A stretch of 64,000 bases of DNA from Pholiota molesta (lineage: Eukaryota; Basidiomycota; Agaricomycetes; Agaricales; Strophariaceae): contig JACGCK010000061.1 of assembly GCA_014925825.1 (NCBI GenBank), positions 124,001-188,000 of the forward strand, read 5' to 3'. The notes below the pieces were generated by a model. That model was not told the origin of the DNA, searched no databases, and saw nothing but the letters and a program-made list of their open reading frames with translations. The position numbers and the translations under genes are program-made. Positions 24,547 through 34,532 of the stretch are shown one piece after another. The first letter of the stretch is position 1. Every line of letters begins with the position of its first letter.

Positions 24547-25091
24547 ATGGATGCTCTATCCCTTTCATTTCCAAAGGCTTCTAGAGCTCGTGCAGCAGAC
24601 CCGGTCGTAAATGATCAGCCTCAGGTGGGGACTACTCACAGTAAGTTCTGCTCGTCGTAATGTTATCTGCGCGTCCATTAAACTTATCCTTATCTTTTCT
24701 CCTTCAAGGTTTCATCAAAGGTGTTTCCATGCCCGCAAATGCCGGTGACGAACGCAGGAGTCCTTTGCGATTTCGTGGAGGCGGGGTTGCAAGAGCAAGT
24801 TTTCCCTTGTGACCTTTGACTTCACATTCTAACCGTGCTTGGTATAAATTAGGATTGCTGCATAGGTATCCTCGGCGCTTGCGTATGCTTAGAATGCTGC
24901 GAGGTTCGTCTATATCTTGAATAGCTCGCTTGTCCTTCAAATTGACGATATATTAATCGATCTTCCTGCGACAGGGTATGATCGATTGCTTGGTCGACAT
25001 TCTTTGTAAGTACATGATTTGATTCTCGAAACTCTGAGGGCAGGGAAATAATTCATTTACAGGTTGCCCTTGCGAAATGGTGGGATGCTGA
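24547..25091 (+). CDS. Small cysteine-rich protein (CYSTM-like), 93 aa
   Basis: Starts MDALSLSFPKASRARAADPV. Five exons (24547-24640, 24709-24785, 24853-24903, 24975-25005, 25063-25091) total 282 nt with clean GT-AG borders and no frame error. The first half is polar (GFIKGVSMPANAGDERRS, LRFRGGG). The second half is a cysteine-dense tail: DCCIGILGACVCLECCEG, MIDCLVDILCCPCEMVGC. The hydrophobic, Cys-packed C-terminus without a signal peptide resembles small membrane-attached, probably palmitoylated cysteine-rich proteins (CYSTM type). The function of this fungal family is not established. I am sure of the gene model and less sure of the family name. Confidence 0.8.
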
Positions 25092-25164
25092 GGCCGCCAT
25101 GAACGCCTTCTGTTGCTTCAGGCAAATTACATTCGCGAATGATTGCAAAGTTTAATGTACTATA

Positions 25165-25997
25165 CTACGCGTCGACTTGGCTATACATGAAATCACTCCT
25201 CATGGTATATTTTACTCCTTGAAAAACTTCCTCGCCGCTATGAACCAGCAGCCGTTGTTGAAAGACAAGAACTCGTCCGACGCGAGGAAAGACATCCAAA
25301 TACTGTTTCTTATTAGGCGTCCAAAATCGTGTCGCGCCCCCAACGAGCGGGTCTTCGGAATCTTCATCGCAGAGCTTGACCACAGGTGCCGCGGTGTCGA
25401 TGGCATTCTCTATGTCGTGATGTGGGCCTCCAGTTCCGTTAAGGTAGAGGTGTAAAGTGACGAATGATTTTTGGATTTCGCCATCCTTTCCTGGCCGCAT
25501 GTTCAGTCCATCGCAATGAGGCTTGAAATAATGCCCAGGTCCATATCGCAAGAAACTAAGCCGTGGATTTACACTGCATATCATAATATTAGCCCCGCGC
25601 AAAGATCAAAGAACGGGACGTCTGACTCACCCAGCAAGCTTCCAGGTCGGCCCTTGCTTTCTCCCCTTCTTACCAGTGATACCATCCCATTTCCCACCTA
25701 CAGGTAGTTCTCCGATATCTTGTTCCACAAGAGGAAGCAGCCGCTGGTATATTCTCTCCGAGGCCTCTGCGTCGATATAGACTATCTGCTCGCTATTTCT
25801 AAAATCAGAATGCACAGTCTGTTCTTCCCCTCAGCAGCTAAGCCTGCCGGTCTCCATCGTTGAGATGTAACGGCAAGAGAGAGGAGGGATCTGCATTCTT
25901 CGGGGGTGAAGACATCGTCTAGAATGGTGGCGTAGAATCCTGCGTATCCCCCTAATGCCGTTTCTGCGAAGACAATCGGAGTGATGGTAGGTGTCAT
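25165..25997 (-). CDS. 2-oxoglutarate/Fe(II) dioxygenase, prolyl 4-hydroxylase-like
   Basis: Starts MTPTITPIVFAETALGGYAG at 25997. The two exons are 25997-25631 and 25573-25165. The catalytic domain reads NPRLSFLRYGPGHYFKPHCD, with the iron ligands H and D of an HxD motif, then a distal His in LLVHSGEEV and the 2-oxoglutarate-binding basic residue in KYTMRSDFMY. The order matches the P4Hc double-stranded beta-helix. Fungal members hydroxylate proteins or small molecules; the substrate here is unknown. One missing base near 25830 separates AAEGKN from EEQTVHSDFRN; with it the model is 258 aa. No signal peptide, so probably cytosolic or nuclear. Confidence 0.82.
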
Positions 25998-27453
25998 GGC
26001 TGATGAAATAGGTTCGTTAATAAAGTGAAGTCGAATGCGCACTACTTATGCTAGGCAAATTAATTAGAGCTCGTGGTTATATAAGTGCGTGAATGTAATT
26101 CGAGTCAGAAACCATCATCGCAAGGCCGGCCTCGTGTTCAATCGTGTCACCGTGATTTGATCATGAAATATATTGCCCTATGCGAGCCCAGTGCGAGCCC
26201 TATGGCGGTGAGGCCTTGGAATTGTGGGTACATAACGATAGCCAAATATATATATATAGATAGTTCAGATGCAAGCAGAGACGTTAAGAGGCACCCGGGC
26301 AAGAATGGGTTTCACTGGTTATCAAGAACATGCCTTCGCATCACTGGCAGTTGGAGCCCTGCAGTTGGCCTGCAGTCGTCCCCAAGCTCCGGCAGTACAC
26401 AACTTTTAGATCCAGATTTCTATAAGGAATTACATGGACACGTTATCTCAATTAAATAATATAGCCAACTTAATTTGAAGCTTTTAACGCAACGTCGATC
26501 TTGACAACGGATAATTTCTATGGTAGGTAGAGTTAGATCCTGAACAAAAAATTAATTACAACGTAATTGGCCCGTAAAATAATGAATCTAGCAGGGTGAG
26601 CACCATTCAATTTCTCGTACTTGGGGATGAGAAGGATGCCGGTACTCAATTGGTACTACCAAAATACTACACCGAGGATTGTTTGCTATTTTGATGTCCC
26701 TTTTCAAGTCCCATTCCGTTTCTGTTCCTTCAAGTTTGGGGGTACACTATGTCCCTCGATACATAAATTTTAAAATGGCTGAAGATAACTGTTCAGATAC
26801 CCTCACCAGACGCCAATTAGACGCTAGCGTTTGCGAGTCCAGTAATCTGGTCGATAAATATAGCATGACCTATGTTCTATAAATAGAGGTAGCCTAATCG
26901 CGGTGAGTTGACAGCAATGACACGTCTTTGTCTGTTTTTCCGCTACTCTCATGATCTGGCATGTACTTTGACACTTAAGCTGAGACATGCAGCTGCAGCA
27001 CCGCCAATTCCAATATTCCACTAACCTTACACATCATTCAAAGGACCAGCAACTGCACCACAACAATAGTGGCGCATTTCATAATGTTGAAGAACCGAAG
27101 AACGAAGGCAGGAGGACTGGCAGGGATAACGATTGTGCCGTTTCTCTCAACAAGCGCTGTAAAAGTCCTGGCGGTTGACAATTTCATTCAAAAATTGCTC
27201 AGGATATCACTTCGGGTTTCTGGATGTCTTTCTATGTAAGGTCTACCTAAGGGGAACCGAAAATCGACCAACCGCGTAACAACCGCATTCCATAATATGA
27301 TGTCAGTGACTTCGGTTTCTCTCTTATGGTGCAGGTATAAATCTCCTGTGGTCAAAACTAGATTTCAGGGCGCTTTCGAAGTACATTCCCTGCTCTGCTT
27401 CTCATCTCGTTTCTATCTATCGTGCTGTACATCTTTTTTGGCCTATTGTCGAC
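25998..27453. other. Intergenic region upstream of the LPMO gene
   Basis: About 1.45 kb with no supported gene. It holds a short (TA)n tract near 26247-26260 and several AT-rich stretches. Short frames such as 26085-26459 and 26679-26882 have no motif or splice support. The distal 120 bp contain the TATA-like element annotated separately. Confidence 0.45.
27336..27342 (+). promoter_or_regulatory. Putative TATA box of the LPMO gene
   Basis: TATAAAT lies 112 bp upstream of the proposed ATG (27454), a usual distance for a regulated fungal secreted-enzyme gene. This is inferred from sequence and spacing alone. Confidence 0.4.
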
Positions 27454-28948
27454 ATGTCCACCTTGTATCTTCTGTTCTTTTAACGACACTATCCGTCAAC
27501 GTCCATGCACACCTTGCGGCATGGCACAATGGTGTGTTTTTCCCCCGGCGTTATATCTCGACTATGTTCCTGAGAATTGCCATTACTCGTCGGCCAGCAA
27601 TGTATTGTTTACGAGGAAATCAAGTTGGCAAAGACGATAGAAACGCGGATGAAATCGTTCAGCCCTTATTCAACGTCTGTTTCTTTAACGCTTCAATGAC
27701 AAGCATTGTCTCACTCATTTTCTTTCTTTAGCTCACGAAGGCCAATGGTGGTTCCATGCCGACAATAATGTGCTTCCTAATCCTCTCTTGTGTGGTTTCG
27801 AATCTAATACACTCATGTTCAGTGCGATCAGTTCCCCCTGATGCAGGCGTCTTCCTAGAACTGTGAGGAAGAAAACGCGATGACTCCTCTACATATATTA
27901 CGAGGACAATGCAGCCCTGCTAACGGAAACTTCACGGTAGAACACGCGTTTAACCGTGTCTTTACCACCACGGTCGACAATCCTACCTCGGGGTATATGG
28001 GGATGGAAAAGACCACCCTGATTTTGGGGTCTCTAATGACGGGAAGGTAAATGGGTCCGATTGCATTACACTTCCCAACAGTACGTCCATTCACGCGAAT
28101 TCTCAATTTGTCAAGGGCTCCCCTCACATCATTTCTATTAGTTCACGCACAGAATCAAACGATGGTTGCTGGAACTGCGTTCGCAATATCGTATCAGTCC
28201 GAGTTGGCCAATGTCACTCCAGAGAATCTTGTCGTCTTCTCGGTCCTGTACAAGTGTGTTTTATATTGGAAATCTGCCGTTTTACAAATTGCTCATCAGC
28301 TTTTTTGCTAAATAGTACTCCTTGGAAGCGGATAGCTGTATACAATGTACCCGACCTGCCGGCTTGTCCGCCCGATGGCTGCATATGTGCTGTATGTTGA
28401 GTTCTGATTTCGCTTCTTCTACACCAGCTCACCGTTTTCTTTCAATCGACCAGCATGGATGGGTCCCAAATGGGTATGTTTTATTTATCCTTTTACAACG
28501 CACAAGTCTGACGAACTTGTATATGTTCACAGATGTGGCGAGCCTAATATGTACATGCAAGGCTTTAGGTGTAATGTTACTGGGGCCAATACAGATTCCC
28601 CGCGGACCATCCAGTCCCCAGCGGTTGCGCCGCAATGGTGCGAGCTGGACTCGACTGAGTGCGTGCCTGGGGCGAAGCAGGTCTGTGTATGTGCATGCAG
28701 TTGCACATCTGTTCTCATCCATTATATTTTGGTCTTTAGATGATATTTTGGAACCAAGCGGACGGGAACAATGTCGTTGTTGACGGGTGGGACAAGTACG
28801 GATTCCCCAAGTCCCCTGGGTACAACATGAAGATGGGATTCCCAAATGGTGTGTTCTCCACCGTCTCGTCGTCCTTTGAGTTTTTTTTTTTTGACCGTTA
28901 CCGATTGTTGAATATCTAGGCGCCCAAACAGATATCTTTTCGAATTGA
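27454..28948 (+). CDS. AA14-like lytic polysaccharide monooxygenase, secreted
   Basis: AA14 enzymes are secreted copper oxygenases described from wood-decay fungi, acting on xylan-coated cellulose. The signal peptide MSTLYLLFF followed by [10 protein letters not shown] ends just before HLAAWHN, leaving the N-terminal His expected for a copper histidine brace. Family blocks then follow in order: [101 protein letters not shown] and GAQTDIF. Eleven exons end at 28948. Four single-base losses (near 27480, 27744, 27836, 28003) need correcting; with them the model adds to 299 codons. It lacks the Ser/Thr tail or GPI extension of some relatives, so AA14-like is safer than AA14. Confidence 0.82.
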
Positions 28949-29164
28949 ACTTGATTTCACATCTCGATCTCTTCATTCGATATTTGTGTAATTTCTAATA
29001 GAGTGGATAGAGCATGGAATTGAATCCGTGTTAAGCCATGTATACTTCGCTCTTTCACACATGTATCACGGGCCACGGCGACCAGGATTGTTTTGTTATC
29101 TTTAGACTGCTACCATATGTACGAATTATAAATCCGTCTTTCCCTGCCAATTTTGATGCCTGAG

Positions 29165-30246
29165 CCAAAAGTTGGACAGAAATTGCGAACTCTTTATGAA
29201 GCTGAAATCCTTTGTTGATCTGAGGAGGGAGGCGAAAGTCCCATCTGCGGACACTATTGATTTTTTAATTGGTCAAGGTCTATCGGACCCAGAAGTCGTT
29301 CAGGTTGGTGGTTTAAATCTTCCATTACAGATTACTGATATCTGTATCAGTTCATCATCAGTGTCGTTTTCGCCGGAGTAATTAACACAGTAGTTCATCA
29401 TCAGTGTCGTTTTCGCCGGAGTAATTAACACAGGAATCAACTGTATGTTTACTCGCCTTCTGCTATTGTGATTTGATCTAAGCAGCTGTAAATATTTGCA
29501 TAGCTTGCTGGGCCTTGGTTTTCCTTGCTTCTCATCCGGAATGGAAAGCTAAAGCCAAAGTCGAGATTGGCGCCATGATCGAGAAGCACACCAACACGAC
29601 ATCCGGCGAACCCTTGCATAAGCGCCTTGCGGCCATCCCGGTGTCTGCATGGGAGGATGAGATGCCAATTATGGAACTCATCATCCGAGAAACGCTTCGT
29701 CTCGTTGTGTCTGGAACGGCGTTGCGGCGCAATCTTGTCGAGGAGCTCACTGTGTCTCGTGGTGTCATCAAACCCGGAGAATTTGTTGCATACTCCATTG
29801 CTGATGCTCACCGGAACCCGGAGATATACAAGCGGCCTGACGATTTCGACCCAGCGCGATTTGCTCCGGGACGCGAGGAAGACAAGAACTCTACATTTGC
29901 TTTCCTCGGCTGGGGAGCTGGTAAGCTCGCTTTGATTGCAGGTTTCGATGTATTTGCACTTACTTGCCGCGGTTTTACTTAGGCCGCCATCCTTGCACTG
30001 GAATGAAGGTCGCAAAGTTGGAGATTAAGTTGATCGTGGCCATGATGCTCGCTGGATATGATTTCGATGTCGTTGACAAAGCTGGAAAGACGCCAAAGCA
30101 GCCGCCACAGCCGGACAGAAATGATATCCATCAGGTATGACTTTTCCGCTTTCAAGATTGATGTCACGCCCTGATCCTTCTTTGCTATTCAGGCGCGCCC
30201 AATTGGAGAGCAGGTTTATCTACAGTTCAAGAGAGTTGTTGAATAA
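29165..30246 (+). pseudogene. 5'-truncated cytochrome P450 copy
   Basis: Only the C-terminal half of a P450 is present: FMKLKSFVDLRREAKVPSAD, IDFLIGQGLSDPEVVQ, FLASHPEWKAKAKVEIGAMI, the ExxR helix (ELIIRETLRLVV), the PERF-type region (DDFDPARFAPGREEDKN), the heme loop FLGWGAG then RHPCTGMKVAKLE across an intron, and ARPIGEQVYLQFKRVVE. Similarity to the full gene on the minus strand (61562-63520) begins abruptly at about 29165 and continues past the stop, so this is a partial inverted duplicate. It lacks membrane anchor and N-terminal half and cannot be functional. A 43-bp tandem duplication at 29349-29433 doubles an exon start. Its reading frame is cleaner than that of the full copy. Confidence 0.82.
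29349..29433 (+). repeat. 43-bp-period tandem duplication inside the P450 copy
   Basis: The 42 bases at 29349-29390 recur without change at 29392-29433. The unit encodes the start of the I-helix-region exon (TTCGCCGGAGTAATTAACAC). The other P450 copy has the unit once (around 62365-62410). Confidence 0.9.
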
Positions 30247-30429
30247 GCTGACTATGAAGTCCTAACTACATCTTCGTACCTATTCATAATATTACAAGCT
30301 TACTCTCCTCCATGCTATACTTCCTTCAATACTTTACAGTAAAGGGAACCGTCGTCCCGACTGGATTCACTACAGTTTGCTGACGTGGTCCAGCCAGAAC
30401 TGGCCGCTTCCGAGTCGTATTTCTAAATC

Positions 30430-31190
30430 TAAATTTCCAGCAAGGCAGGAATTAATATACAATGATGAATCATCGATATTCATCTTAGGTCTCTTTATCA
30501 GAGGTGGCTCCCCACCATCGCACTTGAACGCTTAAGCGCTCAACGTCAACGTCGACTCTTGGAGTTATTTTTGGCTACAACATGTACTTGACTCAATTTG
30601 TTCCCAGCATGTTGCAGCCCAAAATTCACGTTCAACGCAATCCGCCAGCTTTGCTTCATTCCGTTCCCAAAAGCTTCTCATATCTTTCTCGAACTTTTGT
30701 CATTACCTCCTAGGATCAACCTTCGTCAGAGTGCATATGGACCGGGAGACTGGTAATCGAATTACTTATATTGAGATCCGCAGACAGTCGATTGAACAGG
30801 CAGCGGGAAACTGAATGCAACCGATTCTATCTTATAACCTCATCTGGAAATAACCCCGATTCTCTGTATAGCTCCTTATTCCTTCCCTCCTCCCCTCCTT
30901 CATTGTATTGTTACAGAAGGTAAAGCATATTACACTTTGCATTTCTAAAAATTTCAGGAAGGTAGAAAGTAAGTAATATACAATGATGATTCATCAATAT
31001 TGATATTCATCTCAGGTCTCCTCATTGGAGGTGGCTCTCAGCTTAAGCGCTCAACCGTCGACTCTTTGAAGTTATTTTTAGCTACAATATGTACTTAGCT
31101 CGATTTGTTCCCAGCATGTCGCAGCCCAAAGTTCAAACTTCAAATTCACTTCCAGCAATCCGCCAGCTGTTCTTCTCATATCTTTCTCGG
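30430..31190. repeat. Tandem non-coding repeat downstream of the P450 copy
   Basis: About 250 bp at 30430-30700 recur, diverged, at 30950-31190. Shared landmarks are ATATACAATGATGA, GAGGTGGCTC, CTTAAGCGCTCAAC, GTCGACTCTT, TTGTTCCCAGCATGT and TCTCATATCTTTCTCG. A third copy lies inverted at about 61130-61385 next to the full P450. The palindromic AGCGCTTAAGCGCT-like core is kept in the copies. No ORF; the nature is unknown (downstream flank carried along in P450 duplication, or a small element). Confidence 0.75.
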
Positions 31191-31253
31191 GAGTCGTACT
31201 TCCATCAGTACTTCATCAGCCTTCGGTGCAAAAGTGCCAAAATAGTGAACATT

Positions 31254-31346
31254 AGCCCACCGCGAGGGTCGAACTCGCAGCCTTCAGATGATTTCAGACA
31301 ACCCGCCTTAAAAGTCTGACGCTCTATCCGATTGAGCTAGGCGGGC
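31254..31346 (-). tRNA. tRNA-Lys(TTT) with intron
   Basis: Read on the minus strand: acceptor GCCCGCC/GGTGGGC, D arm GCTC/GAGC, anticodon stem TCAGA/TCTGA, loop CTTTTAA with anticodon TTT, an intron of about 20 nt after position 37, and a T arm identical to that of tRNA-Lys(CTT) at 24015. The two genes supply both lysine isoacceptors and clearly share ancestry; the acceptor, D and T arms are the same. Confidence 0.92.
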
Positions 31347-31749
31347 ATGTAATCTCCACCTTTACGGAGACAAACGGTCTGGAAGAGAGTTCCCGACCAC
31401 GCCAAAGCGCGCTGACTCTTGAGTTGCGCATCGTTCTGCCGTTTCGGCTATGTCATTGCAGATAGGAGTCCGAGACAGATTCGCCACAGTTCTTAGCAGA
31501 TGTTGACTCTTCAAGATGCGCAGAGTGAATCTAAACGGCGTCAAAACAAGCGCCAAAGGGCGCGTCACCGTGACGTGGAACATGGGACAGGCGTCTCACT
31601 TCCAGGCACCAAGCATGCTGTCCAGTGACAACACCCTCACCACGCGCCAACAGCTGGCCTCGAGGCTTTAGCATCCCTTCCTACACGCTGCGAACGCGCT
31701 GACGGGGCCACGTTGCAGCTTCAACTGCCAGTGCACCTCTTCCATCTTA
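31347..31749. other. Spacer between tRNA-Lys and a possible membrane-protein gene
   Basis: About 400 bp, no supported gene or repeat seen; relatively GC-rich compared with neighbouring spacers. Confidence 0.35.
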
Positions 31750-32570
31750 AATGTATATCGTCGCCGTCGCGGGAAGCATGGCGCCTTCGCAAATGACCAC
31801 GGAGCTTGTGGGGTTCTGTTGCAACAGGAGGTTGGTGTTAGCGGATTAGAGATTGTATTCGAGGCCTTATGTGCGTCGTACCATCTCCCTTTTCTCCTTA
31901 GAGCTGACATTTGCGCTTTAGGGGCGTTTATATCTCACATTTTCATCGTAGCATGGTCATGGCTGTCGCATACCCTGCCATCACTGCGTCAGTCGTATTG
32001 CTCTTTTCTCTTCGTTGTCTGCCTCACGAGTCGACTCTGTGATATTCCGTTTTGCTTCATAGTTGTGCATGCCTTCCAAATCTCAGCATCATGGACATTT
32101 CAAGCAATCTTTGACGCGTGTCGTTTCGGTGCGTATTCAGGTGTCCAGTACGACCCAAACAATACTCATCGTCAGGACTTCAGTTCAAGTTCATCCACAT
32201 CCATTTCATATAATAGGCTGGACTATATTCTTTGGGCCCATAATCATCCTTATACCGTGTCTCCTGCTTCTAGAGCTTACTATCCTCGTCCTGTTCAACC
32301 TCAGCTTCGTTTCGCATGGAATTGCTGCAGGCACGTTTGATTCTTACATGCATACACTCTGCAGCCTTGACGACTCCAAGGGGTCCCCTTTCTACTTTTA
32401 TCTACTACAAGGAGCAGACGCTGACCTGATCATTTTCTTCAGGTTCCGTAGAGGATCGCTTCGAATATCTAAAAGAGTACTTCATGGATTTCGCGAAAGC
32501 ATCTTCGCTACCATCGAGCACTGGACGGCGGAATTCAACACTTGGACTACAGATTATCCCCCTCTGCTGA
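31750..32570 (+). CDS. Possible small membrane protein, family unknown
   Basis: Candidate first exon MYIVAVAGSMAPSQMTTELV (31750) is joined through uncertain introns to a strongly hydrophobic stretch at about 32210-32330 (IIGWTIFFGPIIILIPCLLL, LELTILVLFNLSFVSHG), enough for one or two membrane spans. A last exon after the acceptor near 32441 can read SVEDRFEYLKEYFMDFAKAS and stop at 32570. An alternative frame in the last exon stays open to 32635. I recognise no family. The hydrophobic segments and an amphipathic tail are the only real evidence, so the borders are tentative. Confidence 0.3.
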
Positions 32571-32838
32571 TACTACGCTTGCTCGCTGGTGGAATGAGCC
32601 TTCTTATTCTGTTGGACATATGGACCGGGTGGTAATGCCAAAGACGCGTATTTCCGCAGTCAAGAAATACAAAAATAGATTTGCGTCCCATTCCTGCCTT
32701 TTGGATGGGCACCTCATCTGTCCATAATATCTGGAGAGGGCCGTCTTCACACTTAAGACAACCAGCACCTCAACCCGTTGTTCCTCTATCGATGATTTCT
32801 TCTAGGATTAGAATTATATTCTATATAGATGTGATCAA

Positions 32839-34150
32839 CTAATAATTAACTAAGATGACGAGTCTGGATAAGGTATGGCGGGGAGGGGACCAAAAAATGA
32901 CAGCAATATTGTTTTCAGTCGGTATGAGGTTGTTTATGGAGGTCACCGCGCAGTCAGCTACAAGCTCTTCCTGTTCTGCGACGGTGCTGATTTCCTTTGC
33001 GACATTCAACAACTCCTTCCACGGATCGAACGATTTGGCGAGGATTTCACGAAGCTGCATCGTTCCCAACTGCGCTTCCAAACATGCTGGCAGTAGTGCG
33101 TCAACTGCGTACACCCCATCCCCGTTTTCGGGGCTTCTTCGCGCAGTTTTGACCAGTAGTACGAAGGGACCAGTTCCCCTGATACAAACCAGCTTTTGAT
33201 GCGGCGCCAGATCGCGTTTCCGGGAGGCGTAGGCGCCTGTATTGTCGACGGGCACCGGCTTCATCCTCGTCAGCTCGAGGTAGTAGAGCTCGCCGACAAA
33301 GTTCCGCAGACCAGCGACTCGCCCACTCGAGCGCGTACGCGATGGACTCGCGGTGTGCTTCAGGCGGTATATCCACATCCGCTGCAGGGCGTACGCGAAC
33401 GACTCCTTCTGCGCCGGGGCCGGCTCCGTCAGCGTCGCGATGCGGAGACGGTTGGAAGCGGCTCTCGGCGCATTTGGTGAAGTAGGTCTGTGTGGGCGAG
33501 CTATGTGGGGTCCGTTCGGCGAGATTACACAGTGTCTGCCAATCAAGTGGCGCGCGAACGATTCGTGCGATTCAAAGTGATATTTGTGGGCAATTAGGTA
33601 TAGGGAGACCAGTTCTCTACATCGGGTGAACCAGAGCAGAACTGTTTCATGTATACTTTTGGGCTGGAATAGCAGAATTAGCAGCTGGTGGGAGGGTGTA
33701 GACGGATGGCGGGGCTCACAGCGCGTAGATGATCCAGCAAAGTGCCCGGAAGTCGTGGGGTCGTCATAGAGCACGAGGGGATTTCGTCCGTGCCACAAGG
33801 ACACGCCATGGGGTCTCCTTGTGGATGCTGAACATATTCGAAAACGCGGACGAGTCCCTCTCCAACAAGAAGCGATGTATCTGGAGGCCAGTTATTTTAG
33901 GCGTGAACATGATAGAAGAACCAGACATAATGCATTACGAACCTTGAAGAGCACCCCGCCAAGTGAATAACGCAATCGCCGTCCTCACGATAGTACGTCG
34001 CATCGCGAACAGTGGGCTCATCGTCCAAAGGCACACAGATTGTGCTGGCAGTGGCGTCCAGATCTTCGGGCGTTGGATCACTTCTCCGGCGCTTGCGCGG
34101 GCCTTCTTGGGCATCCGTAGGGGACTACAGAGTAATGTATCTGGCATGAG
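32839..34150 (-). pseudogene. BTB/POZ protein paralog A (several lesions)
   Basis: Same architecture as its neighbours: basic leader (GPRKRRRSDPTPED), BTB strand YYREDGDCVI, LFK then intron, IHRFLLERDSSAFSNMFS, and the C-terminal helical region (LVSLYLIAHKYHFESHESFA, FVGELYYLELTRMKPVPVD, LAPHQKL, FDPWKELLNVAKEIS). BTB/POZ domains dimerise and often bind Cullin-3 as ubiquitin-ligase adaptors. The in-frame start codon found in paralog B is missing here. The frame breaks in the MFSMPQG block, in the DDFRALCW block, around the start of exon 3 and in the WSLR block. More damaged than B, C or D, so provisionally a pseudogene; GC-rich for this cluster. Confidence 0.65.
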
Positions 34151-34532
34151 AAGCGTTCAAGACTTGAGAAAAGACTGATACCAGAATCGACATTGGGGTA
34201 ACCTTCAAGCCACAGCAGACATTTTGAATTGAAACAAATTTGAAGTCCACATAGACTACTCGGAAAGTCCCGACGCGGTGCCTTCAACATTCCAACGGAA
34301 TTCCAACGCTCAGTACTAAGCAGGTACTAAGTATTTATGGTCACTGAATCAGTACTCAGCCGATGCTCGAAAGAAAGTTGGCAGAAAGTTGACGGGACTT
34401 CTCTGTTGCGATGAAAGAAATGTTTCAAGTAAAGATTGCCATGGGTAAATTTGTTATGCGTGGCAACATTTCGCAGTCTCGCAAAAGAAGGTATTGAACA
34501 CATAAGTAAACATGTCTAACTCTAAAAGTGGA

